A stretch of 19,604 bases of DNA. Origin: an uncultured Ruminococcus sp. (GTDB taxonomy: Bacteria > Bacillota > Clostridia > Oscillospirales > Ruminococcaceae). The notes beneath the pieces are model-generated. The model was not told the DNA's origin and made no database searches. It was given only the letters and a program-made list of their open reading frames with translations. Below are positions 6,828 through 15,164 of the stretch, piece after piece. The stretch covers positions 1-19,604 of the forward strand of contig CAMWUB010000003.1 of assembly GCA_947177345.1 (NCBI GenBank). Reading direction: 5' to 3'. A program made the position numbers and the translations under genes. Each line of letters starts with the position of its first letter. Position 1 is the first letter of the stretch.

Positions 6828-7994
6828 TCAGCTTTCATAATCTATTCTGTCAATTTTATTATAGCCTTTAAGGAAAATATAATCTTTGCTTCTTGCAAAA
6901 CCGGAATATGAATCGCTTATAGTAGCCTTTGAACGTACCTCACCTTCAAAATCATAAGCTCTTATTTCCTCCTTGCACATTACATAAGCAAGATTATCAT
7001 ATACTGTAACATCAACAGCTTCCTGACCTAAATCAATTACAAGAGGTTCGGAACTGTTTCCGTTGAAAAGTACCATAACATATTTACGTCTGTCGTCGTT
7101 GTTTATGATAACTGCTGACATACCATTAACACTTGCACCGCCTTTGAGGTCGCCGTCATAACGATAGTATGAACTTATCTGACCATTTTCATTTATGTAA
7201 CCGCAGGCGTTGATACCGACTACAAAAGCACCGTCACTATAACCGTAAACATCGAGACCGGCGGTATCAAGCCCCGGTGATGTCCAATCCTCAATACTTT
7301 CTGAAAAATCAATCTTCTGTACCGCCGTTGTAAGTGAACCGTTTTCCGCCATAAGATAGCTTACAACACAACCACCGCTCTGGTTTATAAAACTGATGTC
7401 ACTGGCACGTTCCATGCATTTTCTTTCATAGATAATTTTTCCCTTATTATCTAATACAATTATTTCGCAGTCATAATTTTCAGATGTTGTAACTACTGCC
7501 GTATAACCCTCCGGACTGATACGGGCAAACATTATATTATTACTGAAAGTATCTTCATATATAATGCCGTCCTCGTCTTCAATGCAGAAATTATCACCAC
7601 CATTTTCGTATATCAATGCCTTACCGTTTTCTGCCTGAAGTATGGCATTAGTATAAGTATGCTGTCGCTTCCGGATTAATGTTCCGTCAGTATTATAGAA
7701 AAAAATATGTATATCACTCAGAATAATAAAACTGTTCTGAGTTTGTCGGAGCTGGTAATTGTATTCGCCGTCAATTTCAATAGGAAAATTCCCCTCGGCA
7801 AGAATACCAGTATTTATTATTGTGTTATACTGTCTGCCTATACCACGTATCTTATCATACCACATATCCCTTGTGAAATACAAGCCTGCAATTATTCCGG
7901 CGACAATCACAAATATAAAAAATTTTATAAGTTTTTTTCTTCTTTTTTCATGATTCTTGACTTCTACAATGTCATTCTCATCATAAAGCGACAA
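6828..7994 (-). CDS. Membrane-anchored extracytoplasmic protein, DUF5711-like
   Basis: A 388-aa protein with a charged cytoplasmic N-terminus, one transmembrane segment (about 23-40) and a long extracytoplasmic part. The latter consists of repeated short beta-strand pairs, such as FIILSDIHIFFYNTDGTLI and IIVLDNKGKIIYERK, that look like the blades of a beta-propeller. This resembles DUF5711 proteins of Clostridia; no enzyme motif is visible. The start codon appears to be TTG at 7992-7994: AGAGGTGA lies six bases upstream, and the ATG codons just after it are out of frame. The gene sits between truA (31 bases upstream) and the CvpA-like gene, so it probably shares their transcript. A sensor or envelope scaffold role is possible but unproven. 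Confidence 0.6.
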   Translation of the reverse strand: MSLYDENDIVEVKNHEKRRKKLIKFFIFVIVAGIIAGLYFTRDMWYDKIRGIGRQYNTIINTGILAEGNFPIEIDGEYNYQLRQTQNSFIILSDIHIFFYNTDGTLIRKRQHTYTNAILQAENGKALIYENGGDNFCIEDEDGIIYEDTFSNNIMFARISPEGYTAVVTTSENYDCEIIVLDNKGKIIYERKCMERASDISFINQSGGCVVSYLMAENGSLTTAVQKIDFSESIEDWTSPGLDTAGLDVYGYSDGAFVVGINACGYINENGQISSYYRYDGDLKGGASVNGMSAVIINNDDRRKYVMVLFNGNSSEPLVIDLGQEAVDVTVYDNLAYVMCKEEIRAYDFEGEVRSKATISDSYSGFARSKDYIFLKGYNKIDRIDYES

Positions 7995-8025
7995 TATGTA
8001 TCACCTCTTTGAAAATCTTCTGTTT

Positions 8026-8781
8026 CTACAATAATAAATCTTTTTCGCCATAAAATACTCTGTTCAGATACAGACCATGTGCCATAGCGGTTCTGCCTGC
8101 TCTGAGGCGGTCATGTGCTGAAAGTATTTCCGGAATATCTTCAGGTAAAATTCTCCCCTCGCTTACGTCAAGGAGCGTCCCGACAATAATCCTAATCATA
8201 TTATACAGAAAACCGTCACCTTTTACAAGTATTATCACCGTATCAACATAATTTTCTATTTCAAGAGAATAAATTGTGCGTATAGTTGTTGAAACATTCG
8301 TACAGTCTGCACAAAAAGATGAGAAGTCATGCGTACCCACCAGATAAGCAGAAGCCTTTTTCATTGAATCAAGATTGAGTTTCCGTCTGTAATGAAACAT
8401 CAAATCAGTAGCAAAAGGATTTTTAGATTCGCTACAATGGATTTTATAAATATATTCCTTGCCTTTGCAGTCGAATCTTGCATGAAATTCCGGCGGAACA
8501 TCTTCACAGGATAAAATTGATATATCGTCCGGAAGTTCACCGTTGACACCTCTTACAAAACCGGTTGTATTTATTCTGCTGTCCGTATGGACGTTAAAAC
8601 AGAACTGGTTAGCGTGTACGCCGGTATCTGTACGAGAACATCCTGTTATAGTCACAGGGTGATTGAGTACTTTTGAAACACATTTTTCAAGTACCGCCTG
8701 TATCGTCAGAGCATTGTTCTGTATCTGGTAGCCGTGGTAATTCGTCCCCCTGTAAGCCGTCATTACTTTCAGATTCCTCAT
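8026..8781 (-). CDS. truA: tRNA pseudouridine synthase A
   Basis: TruA isomerises uridines 38-40 in tRNA anticodon arms. The 251-aa product has the family hallmark GCSRTDTGVHA with catalytic Asp52, the N-terminal YRGTNYHGYQIQ segment, FHARFDCKGKEYIYKI, and GDGFLYNMIRIIVGTLL near the C-terminus. Length is normal for the family. The frame is open further upstream to an ATG at 8805, but AGGAGG lies six bases before the ATG at 8781, which also gives the usual MRNLKVMTAYRG start. That start lies 95 bases inside the yfhO reading frame. In many Firmicutes truA follows ecfT directly; here yfhO intervenes. Confidence 0.95.
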   Translation of the reverse strand: MRNLKVMTAYRGTNYHGYQIQNNALTIQAVLEKCVSKVLNHPVTITGCSRTDTGVHANQFCFNVHTDSRINTTGFVRGVNGELPDDISILSCEDVPPEFHARFDCKGKEYIYKIHCSESKNPFATDLMFHYRRKLNLDSMKKASAYLVGTHDFSSFCADCTNVSTTIRTIYSLEIENYVDTVIILVKGDGFLYNMIRIIVGTLLDVSEGRILPEDIPEILSAHDRLRAGRTAMAHGLYLNRVFYGEKDLLL

Positions 8782-11737
8782 TTTCTTCCTCCTGTACTGA
8801 TTCATTATTTTCTGTAATCATTTTCTGTAAAATTCCGCCTGTAATATCCGGAACTTCCTTTCTGTTACGACGTTTTCTTGAATCAAGAAACGCTATAACT
8901 ACGAAAAGTATAACAGCCAGTCCGGAAACTATAACGCCCATGACAAGACCTTCCGGCATATATTCAAGGGTTATAGTATGATGTCCGGCGGAAACTCTTA
9001 CACCTGTCATTGCATGAAGTACCGGCATAGTTTCTGATTTTTCGCCGTCAACATAGACAGTCCAGCCCTTTTCATAAGGCATCGACATAAATAATATACC
9101 GTCCTGAATGACATCTATTTCACCGGATACTTTATCATCACTGAATGATGTTATATTTAACTGTTCGTCAGCGAGTTTGTTATAAGCCTCTTCAAAAGCC
9201 GATTGTTTAAGAGCATAAACCATTAAATTATAACTTCCTGATTTATTATCTTTCTTTGCGGAAATTTCAACATCAACTGTAGTACCTGCCTGACCGTTAC
9301 CCATAGGAAACACTATCGGGTAGTCATCAATTTCAATATCGCTGTCGATTATGCTCCCCTCAGATTTTACGGTTATCTTATCGCAACCGCCATTTGTAGC
9401 GTATCCGAAAAGATAACTACCGTCTATGCCGTCGTAACTGTATGTAGCACTTGACGCAAGATTTTCATTTTCCTTATCAAATGAATAATTTCCGTAACCG
9501 CTTTTTTTAACTTTGATATTATTATAATCAACGAGTGCTACCGGCTGAGCCGTAAAGCATGGATTTTCAACACCGGTTGCGAGTTTCATGACAGTATTCT
9601 GAAACTCAAACGGATTCGCACCGTTTTTGTCTTCAAGATTGAGAATATCTTCATTCATCATATAGCCCAGCGATAACGGATATTTATTCTTATACGAATA
9701 TACCCCCTCAACAGATTTCAGCATTTCATGTGACATTTCACCGCTACGCATTACACCACTTTTGGAAATAATATATTTTATTCCGAAAAGCGAATTTACT
9801 ACCGGTGTGGAAGTTCTGTAATAATATCTGTTACCGGCTTCCGAGGCATACAGACCAATTCTCCGCATGAGACGTGTTACCGAAACATTTGCCGCTGATG
9901 AAAACTGTGATAATCCGTAATATCCATATAAAGCACTGTCATTAAGAGTATAAACGTTTGTCATTTCGGTTCTGTAGAAAAGTTCGTCATCATTCTGCCG
10001 TATGTTTTCAAGAAGAGACTGCACCTGTGAATTTTTATCCGGATAGCCTGTATAACTCGATGTATTGACTGTCTGTACACCTATCACGGAGTTAACAACG
10101 AGTTCAAAACCTAATACACAAGATACGGACACACCAGTAACTGCATTTCTTAAAGCCGGATTTTTTATATTAACGATTTTTATTAAAGCAAATATCATGA
10201 AAAACAGAATCGTAATTAAAAGCGATGCCATTACAGAATCTGTTTTTTCGGTATCGAAAATATCTTCAAAAACTATACGTTTTTCAGATTCAGAATACAT
10301 CATGAAGAAAATTCCCCACGCTATCGCAAATACCGGAACGAAAATAATATTATATTTTCTGTTTTTCAGTATGGCGGAAAGTATTATCAATGCGAGGGTC
10401 ACACCTGAAACTACAAGTAAAATTATTCTGTTCATGGAACTCAACGGGAAATTTTTAGGAATTTCATAGTAATGCAGATAAAAAAACGCAGTCGGAGCGA
10501 CGATAAGCAGAATAAACTGATATATTGTTATGCCTTTTTTCATAATAACGTCGTATGCCCTGAACGCCGACGCAACAAGTACAGCACTGAATATAAAAGC
10601 AAATCTGTAAGGTATCTGATTTGTGAAATGAAATCCGTGCCATATATAATTTAACTTATTCATGTTACAACTTACGACAATTATCGCAAGCATTAAGAGT
10701 ACTGAAATTTTTTCACGTATCTTTATGCCATTCGAGAATAAAAACACTCCGAAAAGTAATATTGCTAACATTCCGCACGCAAAATTAGGAAGCCCCTCAA
10801 CTTTTACCGGTTCGCTGAATGATAGAAGATTCTTTAAAATATCCGTCCATTTTTCGTAGAATACCGTATCTTTCGGAAAAGAATTATCCGCACTATGTGT
10901 GAGTTTCAGACCAAAATAAGCCGGTAAAGTAATAAATGCCGATAAAGCTATTCCCAGTATCGAGGAGCGAATCATAATAAATAATTTCACAAAAAAATCC
11001 TTGATTCCTTTCGGTTCGATAATACCTGCTCCGGCGAACATGAATACACAGAATATACAGGTAAAATATCCTATATAATAACTCGATACAAGCGACAATG
11101 CAAGCGATATTGTAAATAATTTCCATTTTGATTCACGACATATAGCGACAATGCCGGTCATTACGAGCGGAAATAATGCTACTGTATCGAACCACATTAC
11201 ATTCCAGTAGTAGCCTAACATATAACTGCATAACGCAAACATAGTCGAGAACATACATACAGAAAAATTTTTCTGTTTATAGGTATATCGCAGAAAACAA
11301 CTGAAAAACGCTCCGCTGAAACCTATCTTTGCTATGAGTATGTATGTGAGAGCATCTCGTGTATTGTCGTCGCTGAAAAATACAGAAATCCAGTTCAGCG
11401 GACTGCTTGCATAATAGGAAATCAGTGAAAGGAAATTAGTTCCCATACCGTTCTGCCACGAGTACAGAAAAGAATCACCATTCAATAATTTTTCACGTTC
11501 CACACGGAAAAACGGATAATACTGATGCCATAAATCTACTACTAACATCTGTCTGTCACCGAATGGGTGTATCTTATTCCACGAAAACGCATAAAGCATT
11601 ATCGCTGACGGAATCATAAACGATAAAAGAAAACATAATATTCCCTTATCGTATAAAAATTTTATGAATCTGTTTTTTAAGATAATATCAATTATCTTTT
11701 TCAGATTATTTTTCTTAATAGTTTTATTATCTTCCAT
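8687..11737 (-). CDS. yfhO: YfhO-family multi-pass membrane protein (GT-C-like)
   Basis: A 1016-aa protein of the YfhO family. Bacillus subtilis YfhO is needed for glycosylation of lipoteichoic acid and has a GT-C-like layout, so a role in adding sugars outside the membrane is likely. After a short basic N-terminus there are about a dozen hydrophobic segments up to about residue 560. The first extracytoplasmic loop carries the family motif region GDRQMLVVDLWHQYYPFF with Asp61 and Asp68. A large extracytoplasmic domain follows (about 565-925), then a last transmembrane segment (about 930-950) and a very acidic cytoplasmic tail. The last 31 or so residues are encoded out of frame over the start of truA. 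The gene starts 12 bases after ecfT with GAGG upstream. Acceptor and donor are unknown. Confidence 0.85.
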   Translation of the reverse strand: MEDNKTIKKNNLKKIIDIILKNRFIKFLYDKGILCFLLSFMIPSAIMLYAFSWNKIHPFGDRQMLVVDLWHQYYPFFRVEREKLLNGDSFLYSWQNGMGTNFLSLISYYASSPLNWISVFFSDDNTRDALTYILIAKIGFSGAFFSCFLRYTYKQKNFSVCMFSTMFALCSYMLGYYWNVMWFDTVALFPLVMTGIVAICRESKWKLFTISLALSLVSSYYIGYFTCIFCVFMFAGAGIIEPKGIKDFFVKLFIMIRSSILGIALSAFITLPAYFGLKLTHSADNSFPKDTVFYEKWTDILKNLLSFSEPVKVEGLPNFACGMLAILLFGVFLFSNGIKIREKISVLLMLAIIVVSCNMNKLNYIWHGFHFTNQIPYRFAFIFSAVLVASAFRAYDVIMKKGITIYQFILLIVAPTAFFYLHYYEIPKNFPLSSMNRIILLVVSGVTLALIILSAILKNRKYNIIFVPVFAIAWGIFFMMYSESEKRIVFEDIFDTEKTDSVMASLLITILFFMIFALIKIVNIKNPALRNAVTGVSVSCVLGFELVVNSVIGVQTVNTSSYTGYPDKNSQVQSLLENIRQNDDELFYRTEMTNVYTLNDSALYGYYGLSQFSSAANVSVTRLMRRIGLYASEAGNRYYYRTSTPVVNSLFGIKYIISKSGVMRSGEMSHEMLKSVEGVYSYKNKYPLSLGYMMNEDILNLEDKNGANPFEFQNTVMKLATGVENPCFTAQPVALVDYNNIKVKKSGYGNYSFDKENENLASSATYSYDGIDGSYLFGYATNGGCDKITVKSEGSIIDSDIEIDDYPIVFPMGNGQAGTTVDVEISAKKDNKSGSYNLMVYALKQSAFEEAYNKLADEQLNITSFSDDKVSGEIDVIQDGILFMSMPYEKGWTVYVDGEKSETMPVLHAMTGVRVSAGHHTITLEYMPEGLVMGVIVSGLAVILFVVIAFLDSRKRRNRKEVPDITGGILQKMITENNESVQEEENEESESNDGLQGDELPRLPDTEQCSDDTGGT

Positions 11738-11749
11738 TTTCTTTTTACC

Positions 11750-12553
11750 TCAAATAAATATATTTAAAATAATTACGCTTACAAAAAAAAGTATAGTTAC
11801 CGAAAAAGCAATATAATCCCTCGGAGAAGATTTCAACTGTCTGAGACGTGTACGACCCTCACCGCCGTTATAACAACGGCACTCCATAGCGGTGGCGAGT
11901 TCGTCGGCTCTCCGGAACGCCGATATAAAAAGCGGTATTAATATTGATACCATATTTTTGGCTCTGTCAGTAAGACTTCCTGTATCAATTTCAGCACCTC
12001 TTGCTTTCTGTGCGGATATTATTTTATCAGTTTCTTCTATCAGCGTAGGTATGAACCTCAATGCAATGGACATCATCATAGCCAGCTCGTGTACAGGAAA
12101 TTTAAATCTTTTCAACGGTGAAAGAAGTCTTTCTACAGCGTCGGTAAGCGTTATCGGCGATGTAGTATACGTGAGCAGGGAACTTCCGATAATAAGAAGT
12201 ATTATTCTGATTATCATAAGAAAGCTTACGTTTATACCGTCGGAAGTTATTTTAATAAATTTCCAGTGAAAATAAATATCTCCGTCACTGACAAAAAACA
12301 GATTCATTACAGCCGTGATTATCAGAAACGGCATCAGTGGTTTAATGCTTTTCACGAACATTTTAAATTTTATCCTTGAAAGAATTACAGCTATCAATGT
12401 ATATACTGCACTTATTCCCATACATATGAACGAATCTCCGGTGAAAAGCATTATTATAAATATAAGTGTCATGATTATTTTAAACCGTGGGTCAAGGCGA
12501 TGTATAACGCTTTCTATAGGAAAATACTGTCCTATTGTAATATCTTTCAGCAT
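11750..12553 (-). CDS. ecfT: ECF transporter transmembrane subunit EcfT
   Basis: EcfT is the membrane scaffold that couples the two EcfA ATPases to interchangeable substrate-binding S subunits. The 267-aa product opens with the usual IGQYFPIESVIHRLDPRFK. It has several hydrophobic segments (about 25-60, 72-90, 107-130 and the C-terminus) and the two cytoplasmic coupling helices, with AQKARGA at 181-187 and AMECRCY at 222-228 followed by NGGEGRTRL. The start overlaps the end of ecfA2 by seven bases, so the two are translationally coupled. The S subunits for particular vitamins or metals are not in the window, as expected for a group II shared module. Confidence 0.95.
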   Translation of the reverse strand: MLKDITIGQYFPIESVIHRLDPRFKIIMTLIFIIMLFTGDSFICMGISAVYTLIAVILSRIKFKMFVKSIKPLMPFLIITAVMNLFFVSDGDIYFHWKFIKITSDGINVSFLMIIRIILLIIGSSLLTYTTSPITLTDAVERLLSPLKRFKFPVHELAMMMSIALRFIPTLIEETDKIISAQKARGAEIDTGSLTDRAKNMVSILIPLFISAFRRADELATAMECRCYNGGEGRTRLRQLKSSPRDYIAFSVTILFFVSVIILNIFI

Positions 12554-13413
12554 TTTATACCCCTTTCCCTGAGTTTTTTTAAAATAAGTTCCTTTGCATA
12601 GTCGACTGTATATACTTCCCTGCCGAAGTCAAGACCTTGTTTTTTAAGTTCCATAAAGACTTTAGTTATCTGTGGCACGTCGAGACCTATGCGTGAAATC
12701 TCCTCCGCACGTGAAAAAACTTTTTCCGTTTTGTCGAAACAGAATATACTTCCATTATTCATTACAAGTATTCTGTCGGCAAATCTTGCTATATCCTCCA
12801 TACTGTGCGAAACTATCAGTATAGTATTTCCGGTTTTTTTATGATACGCCTTTATACAGTCAAAAATTCTGTCACGACCCATAGGGTCAAGACCGGCTGT
12901 GGGTTCGTCAAGAATAAGTACTCTTGGATTCATTGCCATAACTCCGGCTATAGCAACACGTCTTTTCTGACCGCCGGAAAGTTCAAACGGTGATTTTTCA
13001 AGTATTTCTTCCGGAAGTCCTATATCATATGCGGTTTCTATCACACGGCGTTTTATTTCCTTGTCGTCAAGACCCATATTTTTACAGCCGAATGCTATAT
13101 CTTTATATACAGTTTCCTCGAAAATCTGATATTCCGGATACTGAAAAACCAAACCCACTTTAAACCGTACCTGTCTTATTTCTGATTTATTTTCCCATAT
13201 GTCCCTGCCATCAAGATATATCTTTCCGGAAGTGCCTTTCAGTAAGCCGTTGAAATGCTGTATCAGTGTGGACTTTCCTGAACCTGTATGACCCATTATA
13301 CCTATTATTTCGCCCTCGTTTATTTCAAGGCTTACGTGGTCAACGGCAGTTTTTTCAAACGGTGTACCCTGACTGTATATATACGTAAGTTCTTCGGTTT
13401 TCAGGACTGCCAT
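12547..13413 (-). CDS. ecfA2: ECF transporter ATPase EcfA2
   Basis: The second ATP-binding subunit of the ECF energising module (288 aa). Visible motifs: Walker A GHTGSGKST at 41-49, Q-loop FQYPEYQIFEE from residue 90 (the FQYPE form is typical of EcfA2), ABC signature LSGGQ at 145-149, Walker B VLILDE ending at Glu170, and the switch His203 in VSHSM. The C-terminal extension matches the EcfA family, including DVPQITKVFMELKKQGLD. AAGGAG is seven bases before the ATG. The gene begins 14 bases after the stop of the second LRR-dockerin gene, whereas ecfA1 normally lies directly upstream. Confidence 0.95.
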   Translation of the reverse strand: MAVLKTEELTYIYSQGTPFEKTAVDHVSLEINEGEIIGIMGHTGSGKSTLIQHFNGLLKGTSGKIYLDGRDIWENKSEIRQVRFKVGLVFQYPEYQIFEETVYKDIAFGCKNMGLDDKEIKRRVIETAYDIGLPEEILEKSPFELSGGQKRRVAIAGVMAMNPRVLILDEPTAGLDPMGRDRIFDCIKAYHKKTGNTILIVSHSMEDIARFADRILVMNNGSIFCFDKTEKVFSRAEEISRIGLDVPQITKVFMELKKQGLDFGREVYTVDYAKELILKKLRERGIKC

Positions 13414-13427
13414 TTTATCACTCCTTT

Positions 13428-15083
13428 TTACTTATTTTCAATAATTATACGTCTCATCAGAACCATATCAAACGAATCAACAAAACCGTCTCCGGTGATG
13501 TCTGCGTTTTTGTACTGCTCTTCCGTGAGTTCCTGTTTTTCTAAAATATAAGACTGGAGAAGTACAGCATCTGCAATATTTACTTTGTTGTCGCCGTTCA
13601 TATCGCCGGAGCAGGTTTCTTTTTCGGGTGCTTTTCCGAGTGAGACAAATTTTCTGCCGTATTTTTCAGCATATGCCTGTGCCGTGGAATTTTCATAGCC
13701 ACATATAGTACCTTTATAAACGTTTTCAAGTGGTTCATTTGTAAATACATAGGAATTTTTCCAGATATTACATTCCGGATTCAATATTGTTACTTTTTGC
13801 AGATTACTGCAACATATAAATGCACTTTCGCCAATAGTTTCTACATTTTCAGGAATAGTCACTGATTCTGCTTTCATATTATAAAAAGCCCATTCGTCAA
13901 TTGTTTCAAGACCCTCCGGAAAAGTTATAGATTTCAGACCGCTTGCACTGAAAGCGTGTTTTCCGATAACTTTAAGACTTTCCGGAAATTCTATTGATTC
14001 AAGATTTTCACATTCACTGAATGCACTGTTTCCAATGACTTCAAGCCCCTCGGAAAATGTCACCGACTTAAGACCATAAGAATATCCGAATGCAGTGTCC
14101 CCTATACTTTTAAGACTGCTGGGAAGTACTACTGACGATAAACCGGATTTATAAAACAATCTGTCACTGATACCCTTTACACCCTCCGGAATAGTTATTT
14201 CACCAAAACGTGGCGACTTGATTAAAATTCCGCCATAAGTAGCAAACTGTTTCTTTTCACTGAACCACGGTGTCTGTTCAAAGGCTTCGTGTCCGAGACG
14301 GTCAACACTTTCAAGTTCAGTGATTGATTTCAGGTTTTTGCAATTATAAAACGCATGTTCGCCTATGTCTTTTACACTTTCGGGAATAACCACTGATGTT
14401 AATTCTGTATTATCACTGAACGCCTTTGAAGCAATAGATTTGATACCGTCCGGAATAACAACATCACCGGAACATTGTTTTCCGTCTATAACGACATTTT
14501 TTGCAATAACAAGCGGATTTTCTTTCTTTTTTTCGTCAAGCCATGGGGTATAGAAAAAGGCTTCTTCGTCAATTCTCTCAACACTGTCGGGAATTTCTAC
14601 TGATTCCAAATCAAAACAATAAGCAAATGCATTAGTTCCGATTGTTTTGACACCTTCCGGAATAACCACCGATGTCAAACCACAATGTGCAAACGCATCA
14701 GCCGGAATATATGTTAAGTTTTTCGATAAAGTCAATGATGTCATTTCTGTACAAGCCCAGAACGCACTGTTATCAATATTTGTTATACTATCCGGAATAA
14801 CTATTGATTTTAATTTCCTGTTATCAGCAAATGCAAGAAATCCGATACTTGTTACTGGTATTCCGTCAATTTCCTCCGGAATAACAACCTCTGTTACAAA
14901 CTTATTACAACCGGTAATTTCAATATAACTTCCGTAGCTGACGTATTCAAGACTACCATAATTGTATTCTACAGATGCTTCAGCCGTGATTGCATTATTA
15001 TCTGAAATACTGGTTACTGACGGGTAGGCAATACCCATAACGCATACTGCCATGATACCGGCAATTATTCTGTTTACTTTCAT
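13428..15083 (-). CDS. Secreted BspA-like leucine-rich-repeat protein with C-terminal dockerin
   Basis: A 551-aa secreted protein. Residues 1-36 form a signal peptide (cleavage probably near AEA). Residues about 60-440 are BspA/Treponema-type leucine-rich repeats of about 23 aa with the pattern LxSVxIPxSVxxIGxxAF. Two repeats are replaced by longer TPW modules. A GYENSTAQAYAEKYGRKFV linker precedes a type I dockerin (491-551) with two calcium loops, GDMNGDNKVNIADAVLL and ADITGDGFVDSFDMVLM. LRR parts of this kind mediate binding to host or plant surfaces; the dockerin should attach the protein to a cohesin. AAGGAG precedes the ATG by eight bases. It is a tandem paralogue of the gene upstream and is embedded between ecfA1 and ecfA2. 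The ligand is unknown. Confidence 0.9.
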   Translation of the reverse strand: MKVNRIIAGIMAVCVMGIAYPSVTSISDNNAITAEASVEYNYGSLEYVSYGSYIEITGCNKFVTEVVIPEEIDGIPVTSIGFLAFADNRKLKSIVIPDSITNIDNSAFWACTEMTSLTLSKNLTYIPADAFAHCGLTSVVIPEGVKTIGTNAFAYCFDLESVEIPDSVERIDEEAFFYTPWLDEKKKENPLVIAKNVVIDGKQCSGDVVIPDGIKSIASKAFSDNTELTSVVIPESVKDIGEHAFYNCKNLKSITELESVDRLGHEAFEQTPWFSEKKQFATYGGILIKSPRFGEITIPEGVKGISDRLFYKSGLSSVVLPSSLKSIGDTAFGYSYGLKSVTFSEGLEVIGNSAFSECENLESIEFPESLKVIGKHAFSASGLKSITFPEGLETIDEWAFYNMKAESVTIPENVETIGESAFICCSNLQKVTILNPECNIWKNSYVFTNEPLENVYKGTICGYENSTAQAYAEKYGRKFVSLGKAPEKETCSGDMNGDNKVNIADAVLLQSYILEKQELTEEQYKNADITGDGFVDSFDMVLMRRIIIENK

Positions 15084-15119
15084 AATAAATACTCCTTATC
15101 AGATAAATTTTATACAGTC

Positions 15120-15151
15120 AATGGCGATACCAGTTACACAGTACCGCCATT
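15120..15151 (-). repeat. 11-bp hairpin between the two LRR-dockerin genes
   Basis: In the 81-base spacer, arms at 15120-15130 and 15141-15151 pair over 11 bp with one G-U wobble on the minus-strand transcript and a ten-base loop. No T-tract follows, so it is a poor terminator. It may be a processing or stability element, or a leaky attenuator that sets the ratio of upstream to downstream products. Confidence 0.55.
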
Positions 15152-15164
15152 GTACCGTTACTTT

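Noticed and set aside
10065..10469. 134-codon plus-strand open frame opposite yfhO
   Set aside because: Antisense to a membrane-protein coding stretch; no ribosome binding site and no recognisable domain.
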